Positions 24,272-37,126 of a stretch of 64,000 nt of DNA are shown here, piece after piece; within the stretch, counting starts at the first letter, position 1; each line of letters begins with the position of its first letter. Source of the stretch: Quillaja saponaria. Its lineage: Eukaryota > Streptophyta > Magnoliopsida > Fabales > Quillajaceae. The translations under genes and the position numbers were made by a program. The notes beneath the pieces are model-generated. The model ran no database searches and was not told the DNA's origin. It saw only the letters and a program-made list of their open reading frames with translations. The stretch lies in assembly GCA_029379385.1 (NCBI GenBank), contig CM055618.1:15787071-15851070 (forward strand), written 5' to 3'.

Positions 24272-27200
24272 TTATTCAGAATCAGATCGCCGGTGACCAC
24301 GGTGGCTGTGATGGTGTTTACTTCTACCATGTCCCTTGGGTACTGGCTCTTCTGAAGAATGCGAGTGAGAGTTCTTGTATTTACTCCTATCATTTCTTCT
24401 ATGCCTTCTGGAGTCACGACCTACAGATGAATATGAATGCCTTTGGCTGCTCCTTTTAGTTCTATGTTGCCTATCACTGTGAGAATCTTCAGATAAATAA
24501 GTGCGATTGTGTCTGCTACTTCTATGATATTCATCATGATCAGAATCTTCAGATGAATCAGAATGTTTTCCTCTGCTATTTTTACTTCTATGATGCCTAA
24601 CAGGGTCAGAATCTTCAGATGCACAACATTGCTTTTGGCTACTCCTTTTAGTTCTGTGTTGCCTATCACTTTCAGAATCATCAGATGAGTACGAGAACTT
24701 GTGCCTGCTCTTGGTATTTCTATGATACCCATCATGATCAAAACCTTCAAATGAATAGGAATACTTTCGTCTGCTATTTTTTTTACTTCTGTGATGCCTA
24801 TCAGGGTCAAAATCTTCAGATGAATGAGAATACTTTCTTCTGCTTTTACTTGCATCGTCTCTGTCACTGTGAGAATCTTCTGATAAATACGAATGTTTGT
24901 GTCCACTCTTTCTACTGTGTTTATTAGACTCGGAAGTGTCGGATGAACTTGATTCAGAACGATTTCGCTTCTTTTTCTTCACCTTTATTGTCGTCTTCTT
25001 TGACCTTCTCTTTCCATCATCATCAGATGGTCCGTCTTCTGCATGAGTTAGTTCTCTATTACTTGATGGTTTCTGTTTGTGCTTTATCTTCTTTGTGGAC
25101 TTCTTGGTAGGTTTCCTAGAAAAATTCATCAGCAACTCTGGGACATTTCCCCCACTGAGGAACCCTACAAAGTTGATAGTGATTATAGTTGCCCCACAGG
25201 CATACTAGAATGTAAGACACATAAATTACTTTCAAAATGGAAAGAGCAGATACCTCCATACTCGTCAAATATGTCCTCAGCAACTATCTGCTGGTTGGGA
25301 TCATCCAAATTAAACCCTCCACGAGGAGGACTGATTCCTGGTTTTTGCTTGAGTTCCCACTTTAGAGGCTGCAAAATATGGAAAACAAGACAAACAGATA
25401 TCAACTTGCTGCAAGGTCAACTGTTTTAGAACCTTAATGACGTAGATTATAAATCTCACTTTTCTATTCCAGAGCACAAAAATGACTTCTTCTCCCAAGT
25501 TGACTTTATCCAAATACCAGCAGAATGAGAAATTTTTTAAAGTGGTTATAGGCTTATAGCCAAGTTCATTATAAGGTCAGACTTGCATAAGATTAAAAAA
25601 CTGGCGTGGTCAGCTTCAGCTACTTTTTTCAGATGAAAACCCATGCATGCAACTGTCACTGAATAGTAATAACCTATGCTATATAAAGTGGTTACAAACT
25701 TTTGAAATATATCCAGCAGAAAATTTCATTAACACATGATAGAAGGCTGTTGTGCAGTGATTATAAATGGATGTTCCCATAGATAGGTAAGCTTTGTGCT
25801 CGTTATTACTCAGTTAGCTATTTTTTACAAAGAACAAGCATCATCCTCATTTTCCCCAGTTATCCATGATTTAGCTATTAAATACAATTTAAGCAGTCCA
25901 TGATGCATGACATACTTGAAAGCTGGTCTATTTTGTTTATATGGTATTCTAGGGCCTAGAAGAATGCAGATAGAGATGGCAATGGTACACTATCGGTTCG
26001 TTAATACATGACACGTCTACAATGGCGACAAGAAAGTGGCAGACCCAAAACATAACCGTTTGCTTTGAGTTATCAAAGTGCAGCAATTAGTTAAACATAA
26101 AAGTGAGTTAAGCAATTGGTTACATCTTGAAGGTCTTGAGAAATTTCAGGCTTAGGATTGAGATACAGAAATGAAAATTGAAAACTAGTAACCAATGGCG
26201 TAGGGTGAACAGCATCGATGGAAAGTTTGGTATATCAGAATAATGATTGACAGTGGCCCAAGTTAGATGCCGAGTATTTGAAGAAGTGTTGACTTAATCA
26301 AGGGGCAAGAGGTATTTGTGTTGATAAATGGCATTTCCAGTGGACAATCTCAAAAGAATAAGAGAACCAAAAGTGGAATGAAACGAAAAAGGAGAACCCA
26401 CAAGCTGGCAGAAATTGTTCACTAAAAAGGGAAAGGAAACCTCACGTATAACCACTTGCCAAAGTCCATTAAATCAAACTATACTTGTATCTACGAAGTA
26501 AAAAAGACATTATCATTTTCTAGAATTTCCACTTAAACTAGTAGTTGGAAATGCTGACCTCATTGGGATCTGTGTGGGCTATGATAGCATTCAAGGGGTC
26601 ATCTCTTTTTAATCTACTCTCTTCATTAGGCATTATAGCATCCTTCAAAGGACATTCTCGATCACCACTTTGGTGACCATATTTCCCACACCTCAAACAT
26701 TTCACATTGCGCACTTCAACAGCAAAAGGCTTCACCCTGGCAGGAGCTCCTGTCTCCAGTCTGTAAAAGTTCAGTATTACTATGATGACAGTGAAAGGCC
26801 ATTGGCTATCCGAAGATGATAACTTCAAACTAAAAAATATGCTGCTAATAAATAGTAATTGCCATATACACATATCCTAAAATGCACATAGGTAGAGAGC
26901 TCAAAAAGTTTGGAGCTCTAAAATCAGAGAGTTAGAAATATGTGGATTGTTGAATGTATCAATGATGTATAAAATATTTGTAATGCATAATAAGCCTAGT
27001 ACAGAATCCAGTCACACTCATCACGATATACATGTGAGTACCTTACTGCCATTACTGTTAATGCTCCTTTTACAGAAAAGCAAAGTGCTGTATTAGAACA
27101 CTGGTTTCCTACTTAAATCTGTCTCATGTTTTGAATAAATACAGGAGAGCATTGATGCTATATTGTGTCATCCAAGTATTAAACTAAGGCGGTCAAACTT

Positions 27201-28313
27201 TGCAATATGTCTGACAAGTCTGAAGACCCCAAGTAGTATAAACCTTAGTTTTGGGAGAGTAAATACCCCAAGTAGTACACATGATTTTGTCAATATCAAC
27301 GTTTATCTGTAATGTAAATAAATTTTCATAAAAAACCTAGATGCTCATAGTCGTCCATCCTCCTCTATTGATGCAAAAGCATAACATGTTAATCTACGTT
27401 GATAGGCAATGGCATCATCCTGACATACCGTGGTGCATTTTTCAAAACTTCAAATTCTTCTTCAGTAGGTAGACGGCGGCCAAATACATCTTTTGGCCTA
27501 GGCTTCTTCTTTCCATCACCCAGATGGTCATTACCAGGCAAAGATTCAGGTTGCCTACACAGTAAACACAATTATGAAGCCATCAATTACAAATTGCATA
27601 AAAAAGTTCCAAGCTTTATTTCATAGTAACGCCATTAGAGCCAAATTATGAAACAGAAAATCAGTTATAAAAACATATTTACATTGCTGAAGAGCTCCCA
27701 TCTGCAATTTGATCTTGCGAGAGGTAATCTTGCTCCTCATTTTTCTTCTCATCAGCAATCTCTGCAGCTTTGGCACTTTCAGCATTGTAACCAGGAGGAC
27801 GAACATACATAAAGCTAACAGCTTGCATCAGCTCCACCTACACCATAGAATTAACCCCAATAGATCAAACACATATCAACCCATGAAATGAATTTTGAAG
27901 TGAAGGGAAATAGTTATATACCTTTTCTTTCTCCTTCTTGGAGATGAGTGATGTTTGGCGATAAAATTCCTGCTCTTGAGAATACTGTAAATAAAAGAAA
28001 AATAGGTAATTAGGGCAGATTGAAATCGACACAGAGAACCCATAATCTGAAAGGTATTGAATTGGGTATTGAAAGGGGCGGAGATGGCACTTGCCTCGCG
28101 AGCAACCTCCTCAGCACGGCGTTGTTTCTGGGCATCAGTCTGTTCGGCGATCCACTTGCGGCGTTGGTTAGGATAAGAGAGAGGGTGCCATGGCTTCTGG
28201 TTCAGAAAGTTATGGCTCCAGGCCGTTCCAGATTTGGTCTTGTAGTCTACCTCTCCACCCTTATCCGAGAACCTCTTGCTCAACCTTAATCCTCCTCCTT
28301 CCTCTCCCTCCAT
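24272..28313 (-). CDS. CIR1: CIR1-like protein: Cir_N domain, zinc knuckle and Ser/Arg-rich tail, 590 aa
   Basis: Plant relative of CIR1 (corepressor interacting with RBPJ), a nuclear protein that in animals links transcription repression and splicing. Plants lack RBPJ signalling, so a splicing-related role is more plausible (inference). Seven exons, minus strand: 28313-28095, 27984-27922, 27837-27683, 27554-27429, 26760-26559, 25368-25254, 25164-24272; 590 aa. Cir_N domain at about 30-65 (AWSHNFLNQKPWHPLSYPNQ, RRKWIAEQ). Zinc knuckle C209-X2-C212-X4-H217-X6-C224, with the X6 spacing seen in CIR1 rather than the usual X4. Exons 2-3 are Lys/Glu-rich and end in a conserved VRPPGY segment. From about residue 305 to the end the protein is basic and Ser-rich, with degenerate repeats of about 22 aa (SSEDSD.DRHHRSK type). 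Intron 1 uses a GC donor. It is likely the counterpart of At4g19190. Confidence 0.92.
24481..24890 (-). repeat. Degenerate 66-bp coding repeats in the CIR1 tail
   Basis: A 'CAGAATCTTCAGATGAAT'-like motif (plus strand) recurs at 24481, 24541, 24607, 24673, 24739, 24808 and 24871, spaced 60, 66, 66, 66, 69 and 63 bp, all multiples of three. On the coding strand each unit encodes about 22 aa of the form H/Y-SxSSEDSDxDxxHRxKxS. The pattern indicates in-frame tandem expansion. Confidence 0.85.
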
Positions 28314-31300
28314 TTCTTCGTTCCCTCTCTTGCAAAGTTACAGGTCCCTCCCAGAAATTCCACAAAGCCCTCTGTTTTTTATAAACAGGCGAAGTCAGAG
28401 CCCAGAGGACCCGCGGCGTGACCCTTCTCTCCTTCTAATTGAGACTTTGATTTTCCTTTTTTCGATATTTCAAAAAATAAAAAATTGCACTTTTCTTTAA
28501 TTTTTTTTTTATGTAAAATCATGTAAAAAAATTAAGAGAAAATTAAATTTAAGATTGCAATGTATCATATGTAACTAGATGAAATCAAATAATTTTTTAT
28601 TAAAGATTAGTTTTTTTTTTTTTTTAACTAAGACATTAAAGATTAGCTTGTCAATTCACAATTGCCCTTAATGATAATGAGTCATATAAGTATCATTGCA
28701 TTATCGAAGTTGTAACCATACTTAGTGACTATGAGGCACGCAATCATCGTTGTGATCTCCAATGTGCCCTCAAGTATATTGGCATGCCTAATATTATTTC
28801 CATCATATTAGCATCCACATTATTCAAATTCTTAATATTTTTATTAACTAAACTTATAACTAAGTTAATTATGAGTAATTTAAATTTTTATTTACTATGA
28901 ATAACTGAAATTTTACAATTTCACATACTCAGCTCATACCTTGGTACCAATAGCATACTTATTAGTGAGTACACACCCAATAATTTGATATTAATAATTA
29001 TTTATATTTTAGAGAAAATAACGTAATTAATTGAATAAAGTAAGAGTAGAATGGATAATAATTTTTTTTTTTTTTTTTGTCCATACCCAAGATAAAAAAC
29101 TAGACCAAAAAAAGAGTATAATGGAAAGGTTTTCCTTTTTTTTTTTTTTTTTTTTTTTTTGGGGGGAGGGGGAAAGGTTTTTTCTTTTTTTGACTGGAAG
29201 TATAATGAAACATTTGTGTGCAACAGTCCAAGTCTTGGAACTTCATCTATTTTTCTCAAGGCAACTTGAACAATGGTTATACAGATAGGAGCCAAGCAAG
29301 AAGCATTCTCGTCTTGGAAGGCTAAGCTAGGTATGTAGTAAGTGCAATTTTCTCTCTCCCCGTTGTAGATTAAATTATGCATTGTTCCATGTTAATCTAC
29401 ATTGGTCATGATTTCAAATCAAATGGTAATATTTGTAGAATTGGTTGTTGAAAGTAAGAAGTTAAATGCCCAGCCCATTAGTGTTCTTGATAGATAGGGA
29501 TAATGGTTTGGTTTTTGCTTCTAAAACAATTATGGTTGCTAAAGTTCCATACCCATGATTAAGCTCTTCACTATTCACCTGCTTCTTGTTCCTTCTCCTT
29601 CTTATTCTCGCTATTTTGCATTGAGTTTCTTGTGGGCAACTGGGAATCTTCTCATAACTTTCTGGAAACCGTATTTTTAAGGCAGACTCAAAACAAGGTT
29701 GAACTGTTGACGCAGAAGGTGTTTGTCATAATGTCTGCATCAACAATTTCAAACTGGCATTCTGAAGATTGTCATCAAGCTTGTCAGCTCTATCACTAGA
29801 GCATTGTGGACGTCCAGTGGGGCCACAGTCCACAAAGACAATGTTTTATTATCTTTTACTGATGCTAATCTAGTAATATAAATCCCTTTTGCTGCTGTAT
29901 TCTCGAATTTACAAACCAAGATGAGGAAAAATCTGTTAATGGGATTCAGAAAGAATGCCAAATAGCTTATGAAAAAAAAAAGATCTTCAGCCCACCCAAA
30001 TAAACAAATACGTTCCCGCATTTTAATGTTCTTCTTTAGATGGAGTTTAGTGAGTTACCATAACTGAAAATTTGTTTGCCTAACATAGGGATCATGCTTC
30101 TCCGAGCCTCTGATCTGCCTTAATGAAACCAAAATGTATATTCTTGTACTTCTCTGCGCATGCTTAATATCAATAAATAGAAGAATGGTGTTACTTTACA
30201 TCTTCTAACGTTGCTAAACTGATATTGCTTCAGCTTGGCTGATTTCATGTATCTAATTTGGGGCAAGAGTAAAGTGGCCTTGTATGAAATTGTTAACAAA
30301 CCTCATGAACTATAAATCTCAATACCATGCTTTATACCAGATGTAACTGTGTCAGCATTACAAGTGTTCGCTTTCTATGATTCCACTAGCTTGATCTTCT
30401 ATAGATTCATCATTTGTGGCTATGTCCTGCTGTTGTGATGACACCCCCACCTTCTTGTGTAGAAAAGAAAACTAAAGATCCATTGTAAAAGATAATGACA
30501 GCACCTCATGATGATTTCTTCGTATCTTTTTTCTTTATTTTTTACTTGCATTTTTATTTGGGAGGGAGCATTTTTCTGAGGTAGGGTATGAAGCAGATTT
30601 TTGTTGTCATTTTTTGTTTGCATGAAGAATCCACCCAGCTTAAGTGGCCTTCTGTGTAGTGTTTTCCTGAACCACGTGGCTATCAGCCCATCTTTCTATT
30701 TCCAATTAGTTTGATCTGACTCTTATATCCAATTACTAAGCTTGATAATCATTAGACAGCAATGAAAAGGAGTACTATGTAACTTATTTGGTGAATCTTC
30801 GTACCTTTATATTGAATCATCTTGGTAATTCTATTTATTTGTAATTGAAATTATTGGATTAAGAATGTCACGTGGTTGGCAAGAGTTAAATAGACACCAT
30901 CATCTCATGGATTTCTTAATTCTGGGAAAGCTCGATACTTTTGAGAAATAGTTTCATGGAACTGTTTCAAAATCACCACTCCAATAGAAATGTAATGAAA
31001 TGCTTTAATACCTTGTTAAGATCCTTTCTCATCTTTCACTATCAGGTGTTTGGCATATTATTCTGACAAGTTTCCTCAATTCAGAGCCCCTAAAGATCCA
31101 GAATTCAATTCCTCAGAAGAGTGAACTGCGAGGTCTAGTCTCTTTCCTTTACCTTTTATGCAGATTGAAATGTATATGTACTTTTTCTTGCTTCTTATCA
31201 TGTAGCATATCCATTCCGTTGGAGTTACTAATAAATTATTCTAATAGAAGTTTGGGTTAGCATTATCTGAAGCTATAACAAAAGTCTGATACATCAAACT

Positions 31301-31441
31301 CAGAGGGAAGTGGATCAAAACTTTTTGCATGCTATGACTGACAGATGACTGACTTCTATCTAAATCTCAATTATTCCTAAGTTGAAGAATAAGAAAACTC
31401 TTCAAGTTTTCGTTTTAAGAATATGAAAGATCCACCAGAAT
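28314..31441. other. Intergenic region, CIR1 promoter and ABCG14 3' flank
   Basis: The first few hundred bases are the CIR1 5' UTR and promoter. The centre is AT-rich and holds several homopolymers, notably T runs near 29058-29078 and 29137-29160, the latter followed directly by a G-rich run (29161-29173). The region 29200-31400 has ordinary base composition; part may be ABCG14 3' UTR. No coding gene, RNA gene or element recognised. Confidence 0.5.
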
Positions 31442-34400
31442 TTACCTCGACCTTACTCTATGTAGGGCAAAATAAGCAACAAGTCGATAACCTACCAACA
31501 TCAGAGCCATGATGATGACATCTATACATAGATGATTCAGACCCATTGATTTAACGGCAGGAAGATCCCCAACCCTGCATAAGACCCCCTTTGAGCACTC
31601 ATAATAATCATCTTCATCATACTGGACTCCCAGGAGAAGCTTGTAACAGTAATAGCTATAGCTTAAGTACTTCAGCCAGACTATGAAGGGAGGAATTTGT
31701 TGTACGTAGTATCCTCCAGCAATGAGGAACACAAGGGTTGTTACAGAAGCTAAAGTAGTGGCTTGTTTTATGTCCATCAGGATAGCACCAATGGCTAAGC
31801 CAAGACTTTGGGAGACAAGGACATTGTATAGAACCACAAGAAGGGAAAGGATAAAAGTGACAGGATTGGGTTTCAGTCCACCCATCCAATAAATTATAAA
31901 AACAAATGCAGTCGGAAGTGCAAGCTCTAGTGGCAAGTCTCCTACTGCTTTAGCTAGAAAGTAGGAAGAAAGATGGTACATTCCAGATGACCTTTCCTTG
32001 ATCAGCATTCTTCTTTCTTGGGGGAATGTGAAAACTGCATTATAGAGTGGGTAGAAGCCCCAGAAAACAGAGAAGAAAAAGAGCAGGGAAATCTGCATTA
32101 CAAAATACTGCCCATGCTTAGTACTTCTAAGACTTTTGAAGTTAATATTTTGGGAAATACTTTATGAAAAATAGGAAAGACATTTTGAAATGGCGTGACA
32201 TTGACGTGAATAATACATACATACATACATAGACACACACACGCTCACACACGCATACAAGACATGGTAAATAAATTTATGGGAGAAATAGTATTAGATT
32301 TTCTTTTATAATTCATTAGTGTTCTTCTGTATACTTAGAAGACAAACAGAGAAATTCTTACTCGGTCTCCAATGTGAGATTCTGGAGTGTGCCACCACAA
32401 GAGTCCACCAAGAAATGCAACACTTATGACTTGAAAAATTCTCAGCCTGTTGAAGGTTTCATGTCTTCGCTCCCTTAGTCCTCTCTGTAACAGAACCTTG
32501 AACTGGTACAACCAGCTTGTACACCATTGCTCTGATTTTATGTCATTTTCTGCAATAATTTAGTAATGTTTGGCATTTACCATAGAAGATCTTAAAACAA
32601 ACAGAAAAGGTAAAGAGGATGACATTTGAAGTTATTATTGTTGGTTGTTTTCCTCCTACTCAGAATAGCATTACATGTAATTTATACACAAATATCTATT
32701 GAAACATACTTGCAGAAGAATCTCGTGTTATGATGTTGTTGTGGACCTCCATGCTGTAAAGCTCAGCTTTCAACCTTGTAGAAATGTTCTTGTCATATGC
32801 AGAAATGAGTGATTTTCTGACCAGCTTCCTCTCTTGCTCCGTGCTCTCCCCTTGCTCCGTGCTCTCCCCTTGCTCCGTTGTTTGCTTGGAATCAGGGGCG
32901 ATCCCTATAATTTTAAATGTCCATAACTGTTATAACATAGTACTCATTCATTTCTTTTATTTGTCTCAGTTGTGCAGAAACAATTTACAAAAATTGTGAG
33001 ATGAAAGCCTCTTGAAAAACATGCATCTTCATGTCAGGCATAGGCAAACTACTGTGTATGTCCATACTCCATAGATATGTAAATGTTAGATATGTAAATG
33101 TTAGATATGTAAATGTTAGATATGTAAATGTATATTGAAATGAAAAAAAATTCTTCTAAATATTTTTCTTTGTCAGAGAATAATTTGATGTAGAGCTTAT
33201 GATAGTAAATCAAGAAAACATGAGGAAGTTAGGAGAGTAGGGTCATCATGCCCCATTTTAATGTAGAAAATCTTAAACACCATTTTAGTAGGCCAGACCA
33301 TATCTTGATCTCATGTGAAAAAAAAAGGATTTGAAAGCAACTAAATGAAAAATTAGAAAAGGGAGAATTTCGGAAAAGGATTGTCTATTACCATTGGCAA
33401 GATCAAGCAAGAGATCAGCTGGATTGAGAGTCATGGATGTGGAAAAACCAATTGACGAAAAGTATTCCAAGGCTGTAGAAGCAGGACCATTATAGATGGG
33501 GCACCCTTCTGAGAGCAATACTACCTTATCAAACATATGGTAGAGACGACTAGATGGTTGATGAATAGTGGTGACCACTGTTCTACCTCCACTGGCTAGT
33601 CGTTTGATTGTGTTGAGGATCCTTTGGGCTGCGGTTGAGTCCAAACCTGAAGTGGGTTCATCTAACAAGAGTAGGCTAGGATTGATTAGCACTTCTTGGC
33701 CTATGCTGACCCTCTTCTTCTCCCCGCCTGATATTCCTCTGAAGAGTGGCCCCCCTATCATGCTGTTTCTGCACCGAGACAGTCCCAGCTCCGTGATAAC
33801 TTGTTCTACATGCTGGACTTTCTCATCATGGGTCAAGCTGTTGGGCAGCCTCAGAAGAGCAGTGAATGCTAGAGTTTCAGTAACAGTGAGATGGGGGTAT
33901 AAGACATCATCCTGCGCGACGAAGCCTGTTCTCCGTTTTATAACTCCTGAGAAAGGTTTACCATTGTATGTTATCTTCCCGGACAACTTACCAGGGAGAC
34001 GGCCTCCAAGAGCTGTAAGAAGTGTCGTCTTTCCACTTCCTGATGGACCTAGCATAGCCAGTATCTCTCCTGGGAATACCATACCTGTTATCCCATTCAA
34101 TATAGTCTTTTCTCTGGTATATGTGTTGCTCCAACACATTCCTTTCTGCTCTAATTTAACTTTGTACGCCAATTCCTCAAACTGCAGAGAAACACAGAAT
34201 TTATAGACCAAAAGATTAGTAGAAATTATTTTTAAGACATTGCTGTTACTAAATAATTGTATTTTATGATATGCATGTGTTCAAAGTTGTAGTTGTGAGA
34301 AAGGTAAAAACCTTTAAAGTTATAGGGTATAAGGCAATCTGTAGAAAAGATTGCTCATTAGCTTGTATGGGGTAGGCAAGGACTGCTGAATTAGGGGGCT

Positions 34401-34479
34401 CAGTCATCTCTGGTAGTCCTTCCACGGGCTCAGTACTGCTGCTGTGTTCTGGTTTTGGTGCTATGCAATTGAGTGGCAT
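31442..34479 (-). CDS. ABCG14: ABCG half-transporter, ABCG14-type cytokinin exporter, 663 aa
   Basis: White-brown-complex half-size ABC transporter. Arabidopsis ABCG14 exports trans-zeatin-type cytokinins into the root xylem for shoot delivery, at the plasma membrane as a dimer. Five exons, minus strand: 34479-34312, 34181-33392, 32904-32710, 32549-32362, 32092-31442; 663 aa. The N-terminus [11 protein letters not shown] and the '[16 protein letters not shown]' entry are characteristic of ABCG14. Walker [10 protein letters not shown] 101-109; signature [13 protein letters not shown] 206-218; Walker B LLLLDEP 226-232; H-loop TIHQPSS follows. The transmembrane domain starts at about 420 ([15 protein letters not shown]) and exon 5 (448-663) carries the rest, with the conserved [17 protein letters not shown] and [15 protein letters not shown] segments. 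The linker carries an 18-bp tandem repeat coding TEQGES. Orthology to At1g31770 is supported by COG6 next door (At1g31780). Confidence 0.95.
33072..33131. repeat. 4 x 15-bp minisatellite in ABCG14 intron 2
   Basis: The unit TAGATATGTAAATGT occurs four times head to tail. It lies in the intron between exons 2 and 3 of ABCG14. Copy number is likely to vary between accessions. Confidence 0.9.
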
Positions 34480-34629
34480 GGCTTTAGTGAAGTAAAAGTG
34501 TTGGCAGTTTTTGGCAGTGGTGTTGGTGATGGTGGTAATGGTGCTGATGATGATGATTTGGGAAGAGATAAAGTTAGAGAAGTTAAGGTATACCTTTTAA
34601 CTTGATTTCCCTAAGTGAAGTGAGGAGCA

Positions 34630-34642
34630 CATAAATATATAG
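34630..34642 (-). promoter_or_regulatory. Probable TATA box of ABCG14
   Basis: Reads CTATATATTTATG on the minus strand, about 150 bp upstream of the ABCG14 ATG, which implies a 5' UTR of roughly 120 nt. Position and sequence fit a plant TATA box; there are no transcript data. Confidence 0.5.
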
Positions 34643-37032
34643 CAGGGGTTAACAGACTAGGATGTTTCCTGTATTCCAAAGGTCTATGTAGGCTTGGCCT
34701 AAGATGGTGGGATCCCACCTTCTTTTTAAGTTAAATTATTGCCACACTAACCATTCTTTGAAGAAGAAAAACTAAAAGAAAACTTCAGAACCATTACTTA
34801 AACATAATTCCTAATTTATTTATTTATTTTTTATGGTTGTGTGTGCTGGGATAAAATGCTTTTTTCTGTTTTCTGTTTATTGACTTATGGTGACCCGGGC
34901 TGTGTAGACTTTCATGCAGCTAGTGTCAAACTCAGACAGTTAGGATGTTGGTCTTGTATCTGCAAAAAATCAATTTGACATGCTAGCCATTCTACAGTGA
35001 TTTAAAGAATAGAATCTGAGTACTAGTAACTAATGAAGGAGAGTGTTGGAGTGCCAAATAGAATTCTTCACCATTTTGCATCCCAGTGATTGTTGTTCTT
35101 GTTTATTAAGCAATTGTGAATTGTTACACCCACTACATTCATATGATTATTGGGTACATTTGAGAAAAGAAAGTTCCACTCTGCTGCCTGTCAGACAATG
35201 GCAATTTTTTGCACCATTTCACTCTGCACCTAAATCAGGGAGTAAGTGGGACTCCCAATTTCATATTATAGCCTTATGACCTTTGTGATTTTAGGTAGAA
35301 GCTATTTCTGTCACACATGTCTTCCTTCTTCTTTTATTTATTTTCTTTTGAGGATATATTTTGATATATACAGATACAAATATTGATGTTCCACACATGG
35401 GAGATTGGAAAAGCTTTGAATATTTGAATACTACAAACGGCAGAGTGGATTATGCCCACCATTCCTGACCAGCATGTAAACTCTAGCAACTCTATCTTTC
35501 TACATAAGTTACCTACTTTGCCTTGCTCAAACTTATCATTTTTTGTTAACCTCCAGCATTATTGCCTTTTTAGCATTTCCCTTTCCCCAAGGTCTCTTGT
35601 TGGGAGAATATTCATTTCCAGCTTGTACTTCTTTTCTAGTTGTCTCTACAGCATCTTGCAAAGCCAAATCTTAATTCGGATATCTTCTTACTTTGGGCAT
35701 GGTGAAGTTGCTGAAAAATAATTAATTATAGTGTTCTATAATGAATAACCTAGTACTTAATTGTTGTGTGCAACATTCCAAACCTAATGCATTTTAGTAT
35801 TTAGTGACATCTGTGTCTTTCAGCTTCTTTTTTTAAGTTCTTACCTCTTTATAGTTTTCTTAAGATGATGCAAAAAGGCGAGGCCACGACAACTCATTAT
35901 TGTAATTTACACATGTTGCAACTTGCAACAACAACGAAAAGAATTATTTTTCTCCTTCTTACTTGGGCTTTGACATCTGTGGTTTGTTTGTCATTTGTCA
36001 CTATGAAATGTAATGACACGCTGATACAAGCACAGATGTTTATTTAAACCTGGGGAGATCAGAAATTTGGTTATTTTAACGTCCTTCTTTGTAGTTTTCA
36101 GGACAATGAGACGATGCTGATCCATTTCGGGCACTTTAGGAAGTGCATTGTGGTCAAGAAAAGAGTAAAAGAAGCCTCAATCCCGCAGAAAACAAACCAA
36201 AGGCGTGTCCCATTTTCCCTTTCTTTTCTCTTCACTTCATGTGGTAACTATTGAACAAAAAAGAAGAATAAAGATGTTTATACTTTCCTTTTGCCCTCTA
36301 ATTTCTATTAATCTCATCCATGTCAGTCTCATATTTTCTCATATCTTCATTTACTTATGAGTTACGACCTCACCCCTCCCACCCCAAACAAACTGGGTCA
36401 TTCAGCTATCACTTTCTGATACAAGGGCCACAGAAAGTGTATCCCTCTCTAAGTGAGAATTTGCTATCCGTTTAACTATAACAATCAAGAATATATTCAA
36501 AAGGAAGGAAAGAGAAAAAGGGGAACTGGGAGGATTACCAAAGATAGACAAAAGTGGTTAAATTTGTCTAAAGTTTTCTGACTAGTAAATGGAAAGATGA
36601 ACTAATATTGCTTTGCCTTGTGATTAAAGCATTTAAAGCCTTTGATTCTTATGGTCCATCTAATTTGCTATTAAATTTTTACTATAGTTTTCAACATTCG
36701 TATCACAGAAATTCGATATGATTATTTTGATAATATCATTATATGTTAGTATGATGCTAATCAAAAAGTCTTAATATTCTTTCCTCTCTCTCTTAGTCTC
36801 TCTTTCTTTCTAAAGTTTCATAGTTTTAGTTTAAGATAAACAACAGAAAAATGATTAAAGGTAGAACCCATCAATCAAATTCCAATTCATGTCCATAAAA
36901 ACAACTATTTATGTTTTTTTCTTTAGGGGAGAGAGCACTGAGATGAAGAATATCTATAATGGGTCCTGATAGGAGTCTGCCTTTTTAAGTATGGAGGAAG
37001 ACTTTGGAATTGGCTACTTGACATTGAGTGCG

Positions 37033-37126
37033 CATATGTATATTTTATCTTCATCAACTTGTATTATGCTAATATTGTACATATGTATATTTTATCTTCA
37101 TCAACTTGTATTATGCTAATATTGTA
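37033..37126. repeat. Perfect 2 x 47-bp tandem duplication
   Basis: The 47 bases starting CATATGTATATTTTATC and ending GCTAATATTGTA at 37033-37079 are repeated without change at 37080-37126. The identity implies a recent event or strong sequence conservation. Confidence 0.95.

Noticed and set aside
24421..24906. 161-codon minus-strand open frame rich in Ile and Lys
   Set aside because: Out-of-frame shadow of the CIR1 Ser-rich repeats; its periodicity comes from the 66-bp coding repeat.
29137..29173. T-run followed by G-run as a retroposon tail or G-quadruplex
   Set aside because: It could form G-rich structure, but no retroposed gene body or target duplication flanks it, and homopolymers of this kind are common in the window.
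33568..34206. 212-codon plus-strand open frame
   Set aside because: It is the exact antisense of ABCG14 exon 2, whose nucleotide-binding motifs are unmistakable on the minus strand.
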